From the NCBI GenBank assembly GCA_016703945.1, contig JADJBC010000045.1, positions 62,001 to 126,000 on the forward strand: a DNA stretch of 64,000 bases, written 5' to 3'. Source of the stretch: Candidatus Aalborgicola danicus. Lineage in GTDB: Bacteria > Pseudomonadota > Gammaproteobacteria > Burkholderiales > Burkholderiaceae_C. Shown piece by piece: positions 9,801 through 22,630 of the stretch. The position numbers and the translations under genes were made by a program. Under the pieces are notes generated by a model. The model did not search any database, had not been told where the DNA came from, and saw only the letters and a list, made by a program, of their open reading frames with translations. Numbering within the stretch: position 1 is the stretch's first letter; each line of letters opens with the position of its first letter.

Positions 9801-12800
9801 CGTTGTGCTGCTTGACCAACACCGAGACCACCTTACGCTCAATACGCGCCAGGCGCAGATCACCCACGGCCTTCTTCTTCGCGTTGGGGTCGATGGCGAT
9901 GAAGTTGGCATTGCGCACGCCGTTGCGGGTGATGTACCCCAAGTCGCCATCGGCCTTGCTGCCCACCAGGTAGGGGCGGTCCGACACCAAGGCGCTGGCC
10001 TCGGCCGCCACGCTGCGCCCACCCTCGGGCTCGAAGGCCTTGACCAGCACATGCAACTGGTAGGTGGCCTGGGCGTAGCGTTGCAGCCCCAGGTCAAACT
10101 CGGCATTGCCTTGGTCGTCAGACGTGCCTTTTTCCAGGTCGGCACCGAAGCTTTCCTTGGCCCGGCTGGGGTCAAAGAAGCTGTAGTCCGGGTGGCTGCG
10201 GAAGGCCGGGAAGGCGGGCGCCAGCGTCAGCGCGGCGTCCACGCGGCGATTCGGTGCGGGTGTGCCAAACAGGTTTTGCACGTTGACACGGGTCTTCAGA
10301 TCCTTGGGTGATATCCAGCCCTCGGCTACTTCGGTTGACAGCTTGGCGGACACCTTCATGCGGTCGGGCATGAACTCTTGCACCTTGACGCTAACCGTGC
10401 CCAGTCGCTGCGCAGGTGATTCGGGCGCGCCGGGCTTGGCCGAGCCGGAGTCGCGCGCCAGGTTCAGGTTGATGGTGTAGTTGCCGGTGGGCGATACATC
10501 CTGCGTGGTGTGCGAGAACTCCGCCATGCCGCTGCCGCCCAGCTTGAGCTTGTCACGCCGCACGGTCAGGCCGCGCGCATCAATCACTTCCACCTCCACC
10601 GGCAGATCGGCCAGCTTTTGCGCCCAGTTGGTGGACTTGGCGACGATGCCGATGTTCATGGTGTCGCCAGGGCGGTAGATGCCACGGTCCGAGAACAGGT
10701 AGGCCTGGATCTGGTTCGGCAGACCGGCAAAACGCACGCCGCCGACATCAAAGCGTGACAGGTCCAGATTGCGGTCCGCTCGGTTCAGTGGCAAGAAGCT
10801 CAGGTCACCGGCCTTCTTCACCACCAGCACCACTGGTGCTTTTTCACGCACCAAGCCGGCCGTGCTGGGCAGGCGCGCACGGCCTGTGGCATCGGTCACC
10901 TGGGTCGACAACACGCTGCCGTTGCGCGCCCAGATTTCCACCGCGGCACCGGCCACCGGCTGGCCGTTGGCGATGGACTGCACAAACACATCCCGCATGC
11001 CGTCTACCGCGAGCTTGGAGACCAGGCCCAGATCGGTAACGATGACCAGGCGGCGGTCTTTCATTTGTGATGGCGGAACCACCTCGCTGGGGTCTTGAGG
11101 TTCGCCTTCACCCTCATAACCCTCCTGGTCGGGGTTGGACTGGCGGTCAGGCTCTTGTTCACCTTCCGTGGCACCGCCCGCCTTGGGGTCAAAACCTTGC
11201 ACCGACACCACAAACACACCACGGCGGTCCGAGGCGTCGGCCTTCAGATACTCCGAGAAGTCAATGCTCTCGTAATGGGTCTTGCCGGGTTTCTGGTTGA
11301 AGTTCAGCTTCTTCTCAAAACGCTCGGTCAGGTTGTCGGGCGTGATGCCAGCATAAAACTCAGGCTTGGTCATGTCGCCCTGCGCCTGGGTAATGAGGTG
11401 TTGCAACTGCTGCGGCAAGAGCCGACCAATTTCCAACCTCACGCCCGGCAAATCACGCACGATGATGGGCAGCTTTTTGTCGCCCGACAAGGCCAGCAGG
11501 GAGCCCTTACTCATGATCGCCAGCTCGGGCGCCGAACGTTTGACTCGAATGATCTCGTCGCGTGTGGCGCCCAGCTGGTAGCCGCCCGCAGACTTCAAGC
11601 CCTTTTGGATGCGCACCAGGAGGTAGCGGGCGGGTTCGGTGGCGAATTTGAAGGCGTTGGTTTCGTTGATTTCACGCTCCACCGGCAAGGCATTCAGCGC
11701 AACCTTTTTGGACTGTTTCAGCACGGCCTCGGTCACTTCTTGGGGGTCGCTCCAGGCATAAACCTCATCCGTGTTGCCATTGGCGGGGTTCTTCTGTGGC
11801 AACAGCCAGGCACTAACACCACGCGCCATTTCCTTCTCATGCACCGGCATGCCAGCGGTGATCTGCAACACGTTCTCGGGCTCGCCACTGTCGGCCGTCA
11901 CGATCATTTGTTTGAGTTCGGCAATATCCAGGCTGAACAGACCGGGAATCGCCACCGCCTTGACCGTTTCCTGCATGGTTGCATTGCCGCCGCGCTGCGC
12001 CACCACACCCGGCGCGATGCGCAAGGCCATGCTGGCGGAGGCTTGTGGAATCGGCAACGGCTCGGAATGCACGGATGCGTTCAACCGCAGCTTGTCATAG
12101 GTCACCGTGAACTTCAGCCCATCAGCCGATTGGGAAAACACGCCGGACGCGGCGCCATCGGTCTCCAGACGCAAGCGCTTCTCAAACGTCTCGGGGTTGA
12201 CCGGGTGCGAAAAGCCCACATCAAAAACGGCCTTGCGCAGCGTCACCTGCACCGGGTCCTGGTAGAACGTGGCGTTCTTGAAATCGACTGCAAAGGCTGG
12301 CGACTTGAAGGTGAGCGTGCGATCCGCGGAGACATGCGGCGCCAGCGCCTTAGCGCCCAGGTTCACGGTATAGGTCTCGCCAATCGGCCAGTCCTGGTCC
12401 GGAAGAAACTCCAGGCGGTTGACCGTGGCCCAGGTCCACTTGCCGGCCAATGCGGGCGACAGTGTCACATCCACGGCCTCCTTGCCCACGCGGGCCAGCG
12501 GCGCTGCGGATGCCGAGAAATTCAGCACCACGGGGCGGGGTTTGGCGTCGCCTTCATAAGGCGTGCGCTCGGGGCCAAACACGCTGATGCCGGTGGCGGT
12601 GATCTTGGGCGCATCCTGCTTCGCGCCATCAAAGGTCTGCCAGTTCCACCAGTTTTTCCAGCCCCCTTGCGGGCCGTGCGTGGCGCCCCAGACACCGCCC
12701 AAGGCCAGCAAAACCGCTAACGCCACCCACGCCGCCTGGTCTTGCGCTTTGCGCCCCAGTGGTGCCAGTCGCTCGCCCGCCCACTGCAACCAACCGGGCG

Positions 12801-12957
12801 CCTGCCAGCTAAGGTTGCCCAGCAGGTGGCGCAGCAGCCAGGCCACCGGTGACAACACCAGCAGAACCATACGCCAGAGCCACGCGGTTGCCCCGCTCAT
12901 CTTCTCGTGCAGGCTTTGCATCAAACCATCTCCCGGAACTGTGGTGGTGGCGCGCAC
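6862..12957 (-). CDS. yfhM: Bacterial alpha-2-macroglobulin (YfhM-like protease trap)
   Basis: 2031 residues, longer than the 1653-residue E. coli YfhM. The N-terminus has two hydrophobic segments (about residues 27-48 and 75-95) and no lipobox, so it looks membrane-anchored rather than lipid-anchored. Repeated macroglobulin beta-domains fill residues 120-1350, with an acidic linker rich in Gly, Glu and Pro near residues 590-625. The thioester site is intact: YPYGCTEQ with Cys1543, followed by the all-helical complement-like domain and C-terminal macroglobulin domains. By family it covalently traps proteases that breach the outer membrane. Met13 (MQSLHEKMSG) is a possible alternative start. 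It is the first gene of the operon, with pbpC overlapping by 4 bp. Confidence 0.95.
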   Translation of the reverse strand: MRATTTVPGDGLMQSLHEKMSGATAWLWRMVLLVLSPVAWLLRHLLGNLSWQAPGWLQWAGERLAPLGRKAQDQAAWVALAVLLALGGVWGATHGPQGGWKNWWNWQTFDGAKQDAPKITATGISVFGPERTPYEGDAKPRPVVLNFSASAAPLARVGKEAVDVTLSPALAGKWTWATVNRLEFLPDQDWPIGETYTVNLGAKALAPHVSADRTLTFKSPAFAVDFKNATFYQDPVQVTLRKAVFDVGFSHPVNPETFEKRLRLETDGAASGVFSQSADGLKFTVTYDKLRLNASVHSEPLPIPQASASMALRIAPGVVAQRGGNATMQETVKAVAIPGLFSLDIAELKQMIVTADSGEPENVLQITAGMPVHEKEMARGVSAWLLPQKNPANGNTDEVYAWSDPQEVTEAVLKQSKKVALNALPVEREINETNAFKFATEPARYLLVRIQKGLKSAGGYQLGATRDEIIRVKRSAPELAIMSKGSLLALSGDKKLPIIVRDLPGVRLEIGRLLPQQLQHLITQAQGDMTKPEFYAGITPDNLTERFEKKLNFNQKPGKTHYESIDFSEYLKADASDRRGVFVVSVQGFDPKAGGATEGEQEPDRQSNPDQEGYEGEGEPQDPSEVVPPSQMKDRRLVIVTDLGLVSKLAVDGMRDVFVQSIANGQPVAGAAVEIWARNGSVLSTQVTDATGRARLPSTAGLVREKAPVVLVVKKAGDLSFLPLNRADRNLDLSRFDVGGVRFAGLPNQIQAYLFSDRGIYRPGDTMNIGIVAKSTNWAQKLADLPVEVEVIDARGLTVRRDKLKLGGSGMAEFSHTTQDVSPTGNYTINLNLARDSGSAKPGAPESPAQRLGTVSVKVQEFMPDRMKVSAKLSTEVAEGWISPKDLKTRVNVQNLFGTPAPNRRVDAALTLAPAFPAFRSHPDYSFFDPSRAKESFGADLEKGTSDDQGNAEFDLGLQRYAQATYQLHVLVKAFEPEGGRSVAAEASALVSDRPYLVGSKADGDLGYITRNGVRNANFIAIDPNAKKKAVGDLRLARIERKVVSVLVKQHNGLFKYESRAKESVLKEEPFTIAANGSNVMLATQTPGNFAYAVRDANGLELARVVYSVAGTGNVSRSLDRNAELQMTLNRRDYEPGDEIEISIRAPYAGAGLITIERDKVFTHKWFMAKDTASVQKITLPKDFEGNGYVSVQFARDLASNEIYMSPMSYGVVPFATSLAKRTNPMTLQVPELIKPGQTAKFKLESKVPSRAVLFAVDEGILQVARYQAPDPLKFFFQKRALEVSTQQTLDLILPEFKKLMQAAPGGDAEGQTGKHLNPFKRRTDKPVVFWSGVVDINGSREFSYTVPESFNGSLRVMAVTINDDTVSAATKQTVVRGDIVLLPNVPVAITPGDEVEIGVGVANNTKGSGKDAALALALTVSPGLEVVGPATQQLKVSERSEVATKFRVRAKPGAQAVLGSASVIFTAQVGEAKARLSTDVSVRPASAFVTLVQTGMFRGDAEIKSQADMYPNFKRSEAALSSSPWAFSTGLMQYLEVYPYGCTEQITSQIFPAVLLAAQPGVAEQLQKMSQHGAKAPDPKKSFERYLAQVRARQTADGGFAMWPGGPSDLFATTYVVNLLVEAKDRKFAVPNDMLQRANVNLQTRIAEVNNRYDYTWRIQAQAAYLLTRQGVVTTAALTNLNEGLRQMTASASNDKQRELLRRDLGAVYLAASFQMLKQEKIAQELLQPALKELLANTDPWKDWTWRYYYDPLVHQSTTVQLLAQHFPAQIKTLPMDYWSRMATAIRENYYQSLSAARMLLAIDAFANLAAQSAAGKVAISAVNAAGVAKALELPQQLALAKLAVPLDSTKLVMNNGGELPLFYGWAESGFERTVPKEAVNKGLEIIHEFLDAKGTVVTEAAVGDELTVRVRVRSTERNEVPQVALVDILPGGLEPVLSAPSDDDAPDLPIWRRRLGGKSSWNIEYADIREDRVVFYGGVEGRMSEVTYKVRATNIGEFIVPAAYAEAMYERRIFGRSAGGKFVVKPAGK

Positions 12958-13304
12958 AAGAATTGCCCTGCGCCAAGCCGGCTATCGTAGCGGGGTCCAT
13001 CAGCGACTGGAACCGTCCCGCCGCAGGTTTGTAACTGACCCACGCAGTGCCGCAGGCCGTTTCCAGCAAAAACCTTAAGCCAAATCGGCCTCTAGCCCAC
13101 GTGGTTATTGCGTAAATAGCTCCTATTTTTATAGCAAATCGGTTTTTGTGAAGAGAGCGTGCGCCGCAACGTAGATCGTATCCAAACCCCGCCAATCTGG
13201 GTATGATGATCGAGGGCATCTGCACTCAAGACCGCCATCCCAAAGGTTGCCGATTTGACCCATAACGTCAGCATCCGTACTGACAGTCACCCGGAGGTAA
13301 AGCA
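12958..13304. other. Divergent intergenic region between the macroglobulin gene and the HD-GYP gene
   Basis: This 347-bp gap separates divergent operons and must contain both promoters. The only clear structure is the oriented repeat copy at 13087-13140 and the strong Shine-Dalgarno GGAGGT at about 13293-13298 in front of the TTG start of the HD-GYP gene. I saw no convincing sigma-70 pair, open frame or terminator. Confidence 0.6.
13087..13140 (+). repeat. Oriented short repeat, copy 2
   Basis: GGCCTCTAGCCCACGTGG, then TTGCGTAAATAGCTCC and TTTTTATAGCAAATC. Same order and orientation as the other five copies. It lies roughly midway in the divergent intergenic region, 130 bp upstream of the macroglobulin gene and 165 bp upstream of the HD-GYP gene. 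Confidence 0.75.
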
Positions 13305-14399
13305 TTGACGCAAGACTATGCCGCGACCGTGCTGATTGTGGACGACTCGCCCAACAATCTGGGTGTGTTGCACGAGTTGCTGCGCCCGCTGTACCGGGTG
13401 TTGGCGACCACCAACGGCGAGAGCTGTTTACGCATCGCCGCCAGCGATCCCGTGCCCGACCTGATCCTGCTGGACGTGATGATGCCGGGCATGGATGGCT
13501 ACGCCGTGCTGAACCAGTTGCGCGCCGACCCGAAGACCTCTGACATCCCTGTGGTTTTTCTGACCGCGCTGGACAGTGCGCAAGACGAAGAGCGTGGCCT
13601 GCAGTTGGGAGCGGCCGACTACATCACCAAACCGATCACGCCCCTGGTGGTGATGGCCAGGGTCAAAACCCAACTCGAAGCCAAAAAAGCCCGTGACTGG
13701 ATGCGGGACCAAAATGCCGCACTCGAGGCCGAGGTGTCGCGCCGCATGGCCGAAAACGACCTGACGCAACGCGTCAGCATCCGTGCGCTGGCGCATTTGG
13801 CCGAAACCCGCGACCCCGAAACCGGCAACCATCTGCAGCGCACATCAGGCTATGTGCAGCGGCTCGCCACCGATCTGCAGCACCACCCCCGCTTTGCCAA
13901 AGCCTTGACCGACCGCTACATTGACCTGGTGGCCCGTTCCGCTCCACTGCACGATATTGGCAAGGTCGGCATACCCGATCATATTTTGCGCAAACCCGGC
14001 AAGCTGACGCCCGAAGAAATGGTGATCATGCGCACCCACGCGGTGATCGGCAGCCGGGCCATTGAAGACGCCGAACAGGACATTCGCACGCCGTTGCCAT
14101 TCCTGGAGGTTGCCAAAGAAATTGCCCACTGGCACCACGAAAAATGGGATGGCAGCGGCTACCCTGACGGCCTGGCCGGCGAGGGCATCCCGCTGGCGGC
14201 GCGTTTGATGGCGCTGGCCGATGTATTTGACGCCCTGATCTCGCAACGGGTGTACAAGCCTGCCATGACCGCCGAAGCGGCACGCGACATCATCGCGGCA
14301 GGCCGTGGAACCCATTTTGACCCCGATATGGTGGATGCCTTTTTGGCGGGCTTTGATGGTTATGTGGCGATTGCCAACAGCCACAGCGACGCCAGCTAA
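13305..14399 (+). CDS. Response regulator with HD-GYP phosphodiesterase domain
   Basis: 364 residues with a TTG start chosen because GGAGGT lies 6-7 bp upstream and no in-frame ATG is better placed. Residues 8-125 are a receiver domain with phospho-acceptor Asp57 (LLDVMMPGMDGY) and the TKP lysine. A helical linker leads to an HD-GYP domain from about residue 155, with HDIGKVGIPD and HHEKWDGSGYPDG, the metal ligands and GYP signature of active cyclic-di-GMP phosphodiesterases (RpfG type). It opens a same-strand run of four signalling genes, so its receiver is a plausible output for the hybrid kinase encoded three genes later. Confidence 0.95.
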   Translation: MTQDYAATVLIVDDSPNNLGVLHELLRPLYRVLATTNGESCLRIAASDPVPDLILLDVMMPGMDGYAVLNQLRADPKTSDIPVVFLTALDSAQDEERGLQLGAADYITKPITPLVVMARVKTQLEAKKARDWMRDQNAALEAEVSRRMAENDLTQRVSIRALAHLAETRDPETGNHLQRTSGYVQRLATDLQHHPRFAKALTDRYIDLVARSAPLHDIGKVGIPDHILRKPGKLTPEEMVIMRTHAVIGSRAIEDAEQDIRTPLPFLEVAKEIAHWHHEKWDGSGYPDGLAGEGIPLAARLMALADVFDALISQRVYKPAMTAEAARDIIAAGRGTHFDPDMVDAFLAGFDGYVAIANSHSDAS

Positions 14400-14435
14400 G
14401 GCTTACAGTGCGCCCTATCGAGAGCAACCCGCACC

Positions 14436-16271
14436 ATGACGGCCCAACCGGCTAGCCCCGCACAGCGCACACCGCCTCTGGGCTCCGCCCTGGGCCCGGT
14501 GGCCCTGTATGCGGTGTTTGCCGGCCTATGGATCCTGTTTTCGGACCAGGTGGTGCTCTCCCTCTTTAGCGATGCGGCCCACGTGGCATTCGCCAGCACC
14601 GTCAAAGGCGGGCTGTTTGTCGCGCTGACCAGCGCTTTGCTGTACCTGTTGCTGTCGGGCTGGCGCGAGCGGATGGCGCAGGCCGGTGCAGCACACGACA
14701 CCCAGGTTCGAAATGTAAAGTTCAAAGGCACCCGGACTCTGTTTGTGGTACTGATACTGGCCGTAGTGGCGGTGACTTTCACGTTTGTGCAGATACGCAC
14801 GCCCCAAATCGAGGCAGAAACCAATGAGAACCTGCAGGTCATCGCCCAGTTCAAGGCGGGGCAAATCAGGAACTGGCTGGATGAGCGCCAGATCGACGCA
14901 GAGGTGCTGAGTGCATCCCAGGGCTTGTTCGAACAAATCAACCAGTGGATGCAGAACAAGTCAGATCCCGAACTGAGCGCTGTCATTCTTTCCCGACTCC
15001 AGCATTTGAAGGAATCCCAACGATTCAACGCAGTCATGTTGTTTGATGCGGCGGGGCACAAAGTGCTCGGTGGGGACCACCATCTGGCGGATTCACCCGC
15101 CCTGCGCGCGCTGGTGGATCAAGCCAGGGCCACGGGCAAGGTGCAGCGCAGCGAGCTGGTGTGGGATGCCGATGACCATGCCCATCAGGACTGGGCGGTG
15201 CCGGTCTTGGTTGCTTCCAGCGCTGATCCGGGTGCAGTGGTGGCGGTGGTGGTGATGCACACCCATGCCGCCGACTTTCTGTTTCCCCTCATTCAGTCCT
15301 GGCCCTCTGCCAGCGCCAGCGCCGAGACCCTGCTGGTGCGCCGCGAGGGTGATTCGGTGGTGTACTTGAACCCGCTGCGCTATCGCCCCCATACAACGCT
15401 GGGCTTGCGCCTCCCGATTGCGCGGACGACATTGCCCGCGGCGCAGGCAGTGCTGTCCGAGGGGGCGGGCACTGTCAGGGGACCGGACTACCGTGGCGTG
15501 GACGTGTTGACCGCGTATAGCCCGATCGACGGAACCAGCTGGCGCATCCTGACCAAGGTCGACTACGCGGAGGTCATGGTTCCGCTCTGGCAGTCCACCT
15601 ACTGGCTCGCCACGGTGGCCGGAGCCGCGGTGTTGGCCATTCTGGTGGCGCTGATGCTGTTGTGGCGCCAAACCCAGCGGGCCCAAAAATACGCGTTGTT
15701 GGCCCAAAAGAACGAGGCGGACCAATTGCTGGCCGCCTTGGTCAATAGTTCGACAGACGCCATATTTGTGAAGGACGTTGCCGGGAAACACCTGCTCGTG
15801 AATCGCGCGGCAGAACGTGTACTAGGTCGCACAGCCGAACAAATCGTGGGCCATGATGCCGCCAGCCTCTTCCCGGAACATGCAGCGCAGGTGAGTACCA
15901 ATGACCAGGAAGTGATGCGCAGCAATCGCGTTTGCACGTTTGAAGAGACCGTTGTCACTGCAGCCGGTTTGCGCACGTTTCTGGTCAACAAAGGGCCCAT
16001 GCATGACGCCCAAGGCCATGTCGTTGGGGTGTACGGCATTTCCCGCGACATTACCGAGCGCCAACAGGCACTGGTAGAGCTACAGCGAACCTCCGCGCAA
16101 CTGGCGCAGCACAATGCCGAGCTGGAACGTTTCAACCGGGTGGCCGTGGACCGTGAACTGGCCATGGTCGCGCTCAAGCGGCAGGTCAATACACTCTCGG
16201 TCGAACTGGGGCGGGCCGCGCCGTTTGCGGTCGACTTTGCGAATTCACAGCCCGCGCAGGGACTGACATGA
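14436..16271 (+). CDS. Membrane PAS sensor protein without an output domain
   Basis: 611 residues. Two hydrophobic segments near residues 21-40 and 54-72, a third at about 104-122 (TLFVVLILAVVAVTFTF), then an extracytoplasmic region of about 250 residues resembling dCache-type sensor domains (YSPIDGTSWRILTKVD), a fourth membrane helix at about 388-410, and one cytoplasmic PAS domain (residues 430-545, ending GISRDITERQQ). The protein stops after a helical tail with NRVAVDRELAMVALKRQVN; no kinase, GGDEF or EAL domain follows. A closely similar tail ends the next protein. The stop overlaps the next start as ATGA, so the two are translationally coupled. Confidence 0.85.
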   Translation: MTAQPASPAQRTPPLGSALGPVALYAVFAGLWILFSDQVVLSLFSDAAHVAFASTVKGGLFVALTSALLYLLLSGWRERMAQAGAAHDTQVRNVKFKGTRTLFVVLILAVVAVTFTFVQIRTPQIEAETNENLQVIAQFKAGQIRNWLDERQIDAEVLSASQGLFEQINQWMQNKSDPELSAVILSRLQHLKESQRFNAVMLFDAAGHKVLGGDHHLADSPALRALVDQARATGKVQRSELVWDADDHAHQDWAVPVLVASSADPGAVVAVVVMHTHAADFLFPLIQSWPSASASAETLLVRREGDSVVYLNPLRYRPHTTLGLRLPIARTTLPAAQAVLSEGAGTVRGPDYRGVDVLTAYSPIDGTSWRILTKVDYAEVMVPLWQSTYWLATVAGAAVLAILVALMLLWRQTQRAQKYALLAQKNEADQLLAALVNSSTDAIFVKDVAGKHLLVNRAAERVLGRTAEQIVGHDAASLFPEHAAQVSTNDQEVMRSNRVCTFEETVVTAAGLRTFLVNKGPMHDAQGHVVGVYGISRDITERQQALVELQRTSAQLAQHNAELERFNRVAVDRELAMVALKRQVNTLSVELGRAAPFAVDFANSQPAQGLT

Positions 16272-18895
16272 TGGTTTTGGACATGCGCACCGTCGTGTTC
16301 CTGTGTGTGATCAGCTACCTGATTTGCACCGTGTTTATCGCCCGGCTCTGGCGGCAGAACCGTAGCCGTTTTGAGGGCTTGGGGTACTGGGCCGCCAACT
16401 GTGTGATGCAAACGGTGGGGCTGGGCCTGATCACGGCGCGGGGCGCGCTACCGGACTGGGTCTCCATCGTTCTGGCCAACACCCTCGTGCTGGCCGGGGC
16501 GGTTTTGGCCTACAACGGGTTGGAGCGATTTTTTCGTAAACCCGGTCCGCAATGGCACAACTACCTGTTATTGGCGCTGGGCAGCGCGGCCCTGGCTTAC
16601 TTTTCACTGATTCGTGCGGATCTGTCCTCCCGCGTGCTGGTTATGTCAGTAATTTTGCTGGTCTTCTTCTGGCAATGTCTGTGGCTACTGCGGTTTCGCG
16701 CCGATCCTGTGTTGCGTCCACTGGCGTGGGGGGTTGGCGCGGTCTTTGCCGGGTATTGCCTGGTCAGCATCGTGCGCATCGTCGACTATGTCTTTGGCCC
16801 CGCGTTGACTGGCGACTTTTTCGAACCAAATATCCTTCAAGCGCTGGTGATGGTGACCTACCAAATGCTTTTTATTGCGCTGACCTACAGCCTGGTGGTA
16901 ATGGTGAACCAGCGCCTGGTCATGGAAATCGCCACCGAGCAAGCCAAGTTCAGCAGCGCCTTTCACCTGGCGCCCTACGCAATCACCCTCACCCGGCTGG
17001 CCGACGGTGTGATCATCGATACCAACCGGCAGTTCGAGGAAATCACCGGTTACAGCCGCGCCGACGTAATTGGCCAATCAACCATAACCCTGCACATTTG
17101 GGAGCGCGAAGAAGACCGCGCAGTGGTCGCCCAAGCTTTGGCTGAGAAAGGACGGGTCGTGGCCCGTGAAGTGAACTTCCGCACCAAGTCCGGCGAGCGG
17201 GTCGTCGGGCTTTTGTCGGCTGAAATCGTCATCGTGGATGGTGCGGACGACGTGCTGTCGTGCATCCTGGATATCACGGCGCGCAAACATGAGGAGGTCG
17301 TGTTGCACGAGCGCGAGGCGCAACTCGAAACCCAGATGGCGGCAGCCCTTGGGGCCCAGCGCACAGGACGTATTGCGGCATTGAACCTGATGGAAGACGC
17401 CAATACTGCAAAAAACCAGGCCATCAGCGCGATGGCGCGCGCTCAAGCCGGCGAGCAGCGGCTGGAACTCGCGTTGCGCGCGGCCAACCAGGGTGTTTAT
17501 GACCTGAATGTGCAGACCGGCGAAGCAGTGGTGTCCGCGGAATACGCCCTGATGCTGGGCTACGACCCCGCCACCTTCCATGAAACCAATGCCGCCTGGC
17601 TGGCACGCCTGCATCCGGCAGACTTCGAACAAGCGGCCAAAGCCTACCGGGACTACCTGGCCGGAGTAACCGGCGAGTACCGCGTCGAATTTCGCCAAAA
17701 AACACAAGCGGGTGACTGGAAATGGATCCTCTCACTGGGCCGTTTGGTCGAATACGACTCCACTGGCCAACCGCTGCGACTGCTGGGTGCACACACCGAC
17801 ATTACCGAACGCAAGTGCAACGAAGCCGACCTGCAGTTGCAGGCCCGCCGCTCGGACGCCCTGCTCGACCTGCCGCTGAGAGCCGAAACGATGGACGAGT
17901 CCACCTTTATGCAATATGGCCAGGAAGTGGCGGAGGCGCTGACCGGCAGCACCATTGCGTTCATCCATTTTGTAAACGAAGACCAGGAGACGATTGAGCT
18001 GGTCAATTGGTCACGCGGCACCTTGGCACACTACTGCACGGCCGCCTTTGACAGCCACTATCCCGTAAGCGAAGCTGGCATTTGGGCCGATGCCCTGCGC
18101 CAACGCCAGCCGGTGGTCTACAACAACTACGCCACTGCCACCGGTAAACATGGACTGCCCGAAGGCCACGCCCATCTGGAGCGCCTGGTCAGTGTGCCGG
18201 TGATGGACGGCGGGCTGGTGCGCATGATGTCGGGCGTGGGCAACAAACCCGAGCCCTACACCGAGCGCGATGTCGAGACCGTGCGGCTGGTGGCCGAGAC
18301 CATGTGGCGCCTGGTGCAGCGCCAACGGGCCAAAGCGGCTTTGCTGGCCAGCGAACAACGCTCAAAGGCCATTCTTTCCGCTTTGTTCGAGGGGGTTGTG
18401 TTGCAACAGGCCGACGGCAAGATTACCGCCTGGAACCCCGCTGTCGAGCGCATCCTCGGGCTCACGGGCGAGCAACTTCTAGGCTCGCAGACATTCGATC
18501 CATCTTGGCGGACCATTCATGAAGACGGATCGCACTTCCCGCGCACCAAGTTTCCCGGAGCAGAGACATTGCGCACCGGTTTGCCCCAGTCCAACGTGGT
18601 CATGGGTGTTCAAAAGTCGCCGACCGATCTGACCTGGCTGTCCATCAGCTCGGTGCCGATTTTCGGCCCGTCGGGTACCTTGCCCACCGCTGTGGTGGTT
18701 TCATTGACCGACATCACCGACCGCAAACGCGCCGATGGCCGCCTGGCCGAGCAATTGGCCGAGTTGCGCCGCTGGCAGCAGGTCACGCTGGGCCGCGAGG
18801 GCCGGGTGTTGGCGATCAAGCAGGAGGTCAACAGCCTGCTGGCCGCCCACGGACAGCCACCACGGTATTCAAGCGCTGTGGACGCCGGGGACTGA
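16268..18895 (+). CDS. Seven-helix membrane PAS-PAS-GAF-PAS sensor protein without an output domain
   Basis: 875 residues. About seven hydrophobic helices occupy residues 5-215. Then follow PAS (about 222-340, ending ILDITARKHEE), a linker, PAS with PAC (395-515, ending HTDITERK), a GAF domain (about 525-680) and a further PAS (690-820, ending LTDITDRKRA). It ends with a helical tail (RRWQQVTLGREGRVLAIKQE, then VNSLLAAHGQPPRY) like that of the preceding protein. No kinase or cyclase domain is present. Only 5 bp separate it from the hybrid kinase gene. A likely role is to feed signals to that kinase or to a soluble partner; this is inference from context. Confidence 0.85.
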   Translation: MMVLDMRTVVFLCVISYLICTVFIARLWRQNRSRFEGLGYWAANCVMQTVGLGLITARGALPDWVSIVLANTLVLAGAVLAYNGLERFFRKPGPQWHNYLLLALGSAALAYFSLIRADLSSRVLVMSVILLVFFWQCLWLLRFRADPVLRPLAWGVGAVFAGYCLVSIVRIVDYVFGPALTGDFFEPNILQALVMVTYQMLFIALTYSLVVMVNQRLVMEIATEQAKFSSAFHLAPYAITLTRLADGVIIDTNRQFEEITGYSRADVIGQSTITLHIWEREEDRAVVAQALAEKGRVVAREVNFRTKSGERVVGLLSAEIVIVDGADDVLSCILDITARKHEEVVLHEREAQLETQMAAALGAQRTGRIAALNLMEDANTAKNQAISAMARAQAGEQRLELALRAANQGVYDLNVQTGEAVVSAEYALMLGYDPATFHETNAAWLARLHPADFEQAAKAYRDYLAGVTGEYRVEFRQKTQAGDWKWILSLGRLVEYDSTGQPLRLLGAHTDITERKCNEADLQLQARRSDALLDLPLRAETMDESTFMQYGQEVAEALTGSTIAFIHFVNEDQETIELVNWSRGTLAHYCTAAFDSHYPVSEAGIWADALRQRQPVVYNNYATATGKHGLPEGHAHLERLVSVPVMDGGLVRMMSGVGNKPEPYTERDVETVRLVAETMWRLVQRQRAKAALLASEQRSKAILSALFEGVVLQQADGKITAWNPAVERILGLTGEQLLGSQTFDPSWRTIHEDGSHFPRTKFPGAETLRTGLPQSNVVMGVQKSPTDLTWLSISSVPIFGPSGTLPTAVVVSLTDITDRKRADGRLAEQLAELRRWQQVTLGREGRVLAIKQEVNSLLAAHGQPPRYSSAVDAGD

Positions 18896-18900
18896 AACGC

Positions 18901-22630
<3,730 letters not shown>

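Noticed and set aside
8173..10311. 712-codon open frame on the plus strand across the macroglobulin gene
   Set aside because: It is antisense to a protein with clear family motifs and an intact thioester; the translation is rich in His, Gln, Arg and Gly as expected for a mirror frame of GC-rich coding DNA. The same holds for frames at 6661-8100 and 11095-12720.
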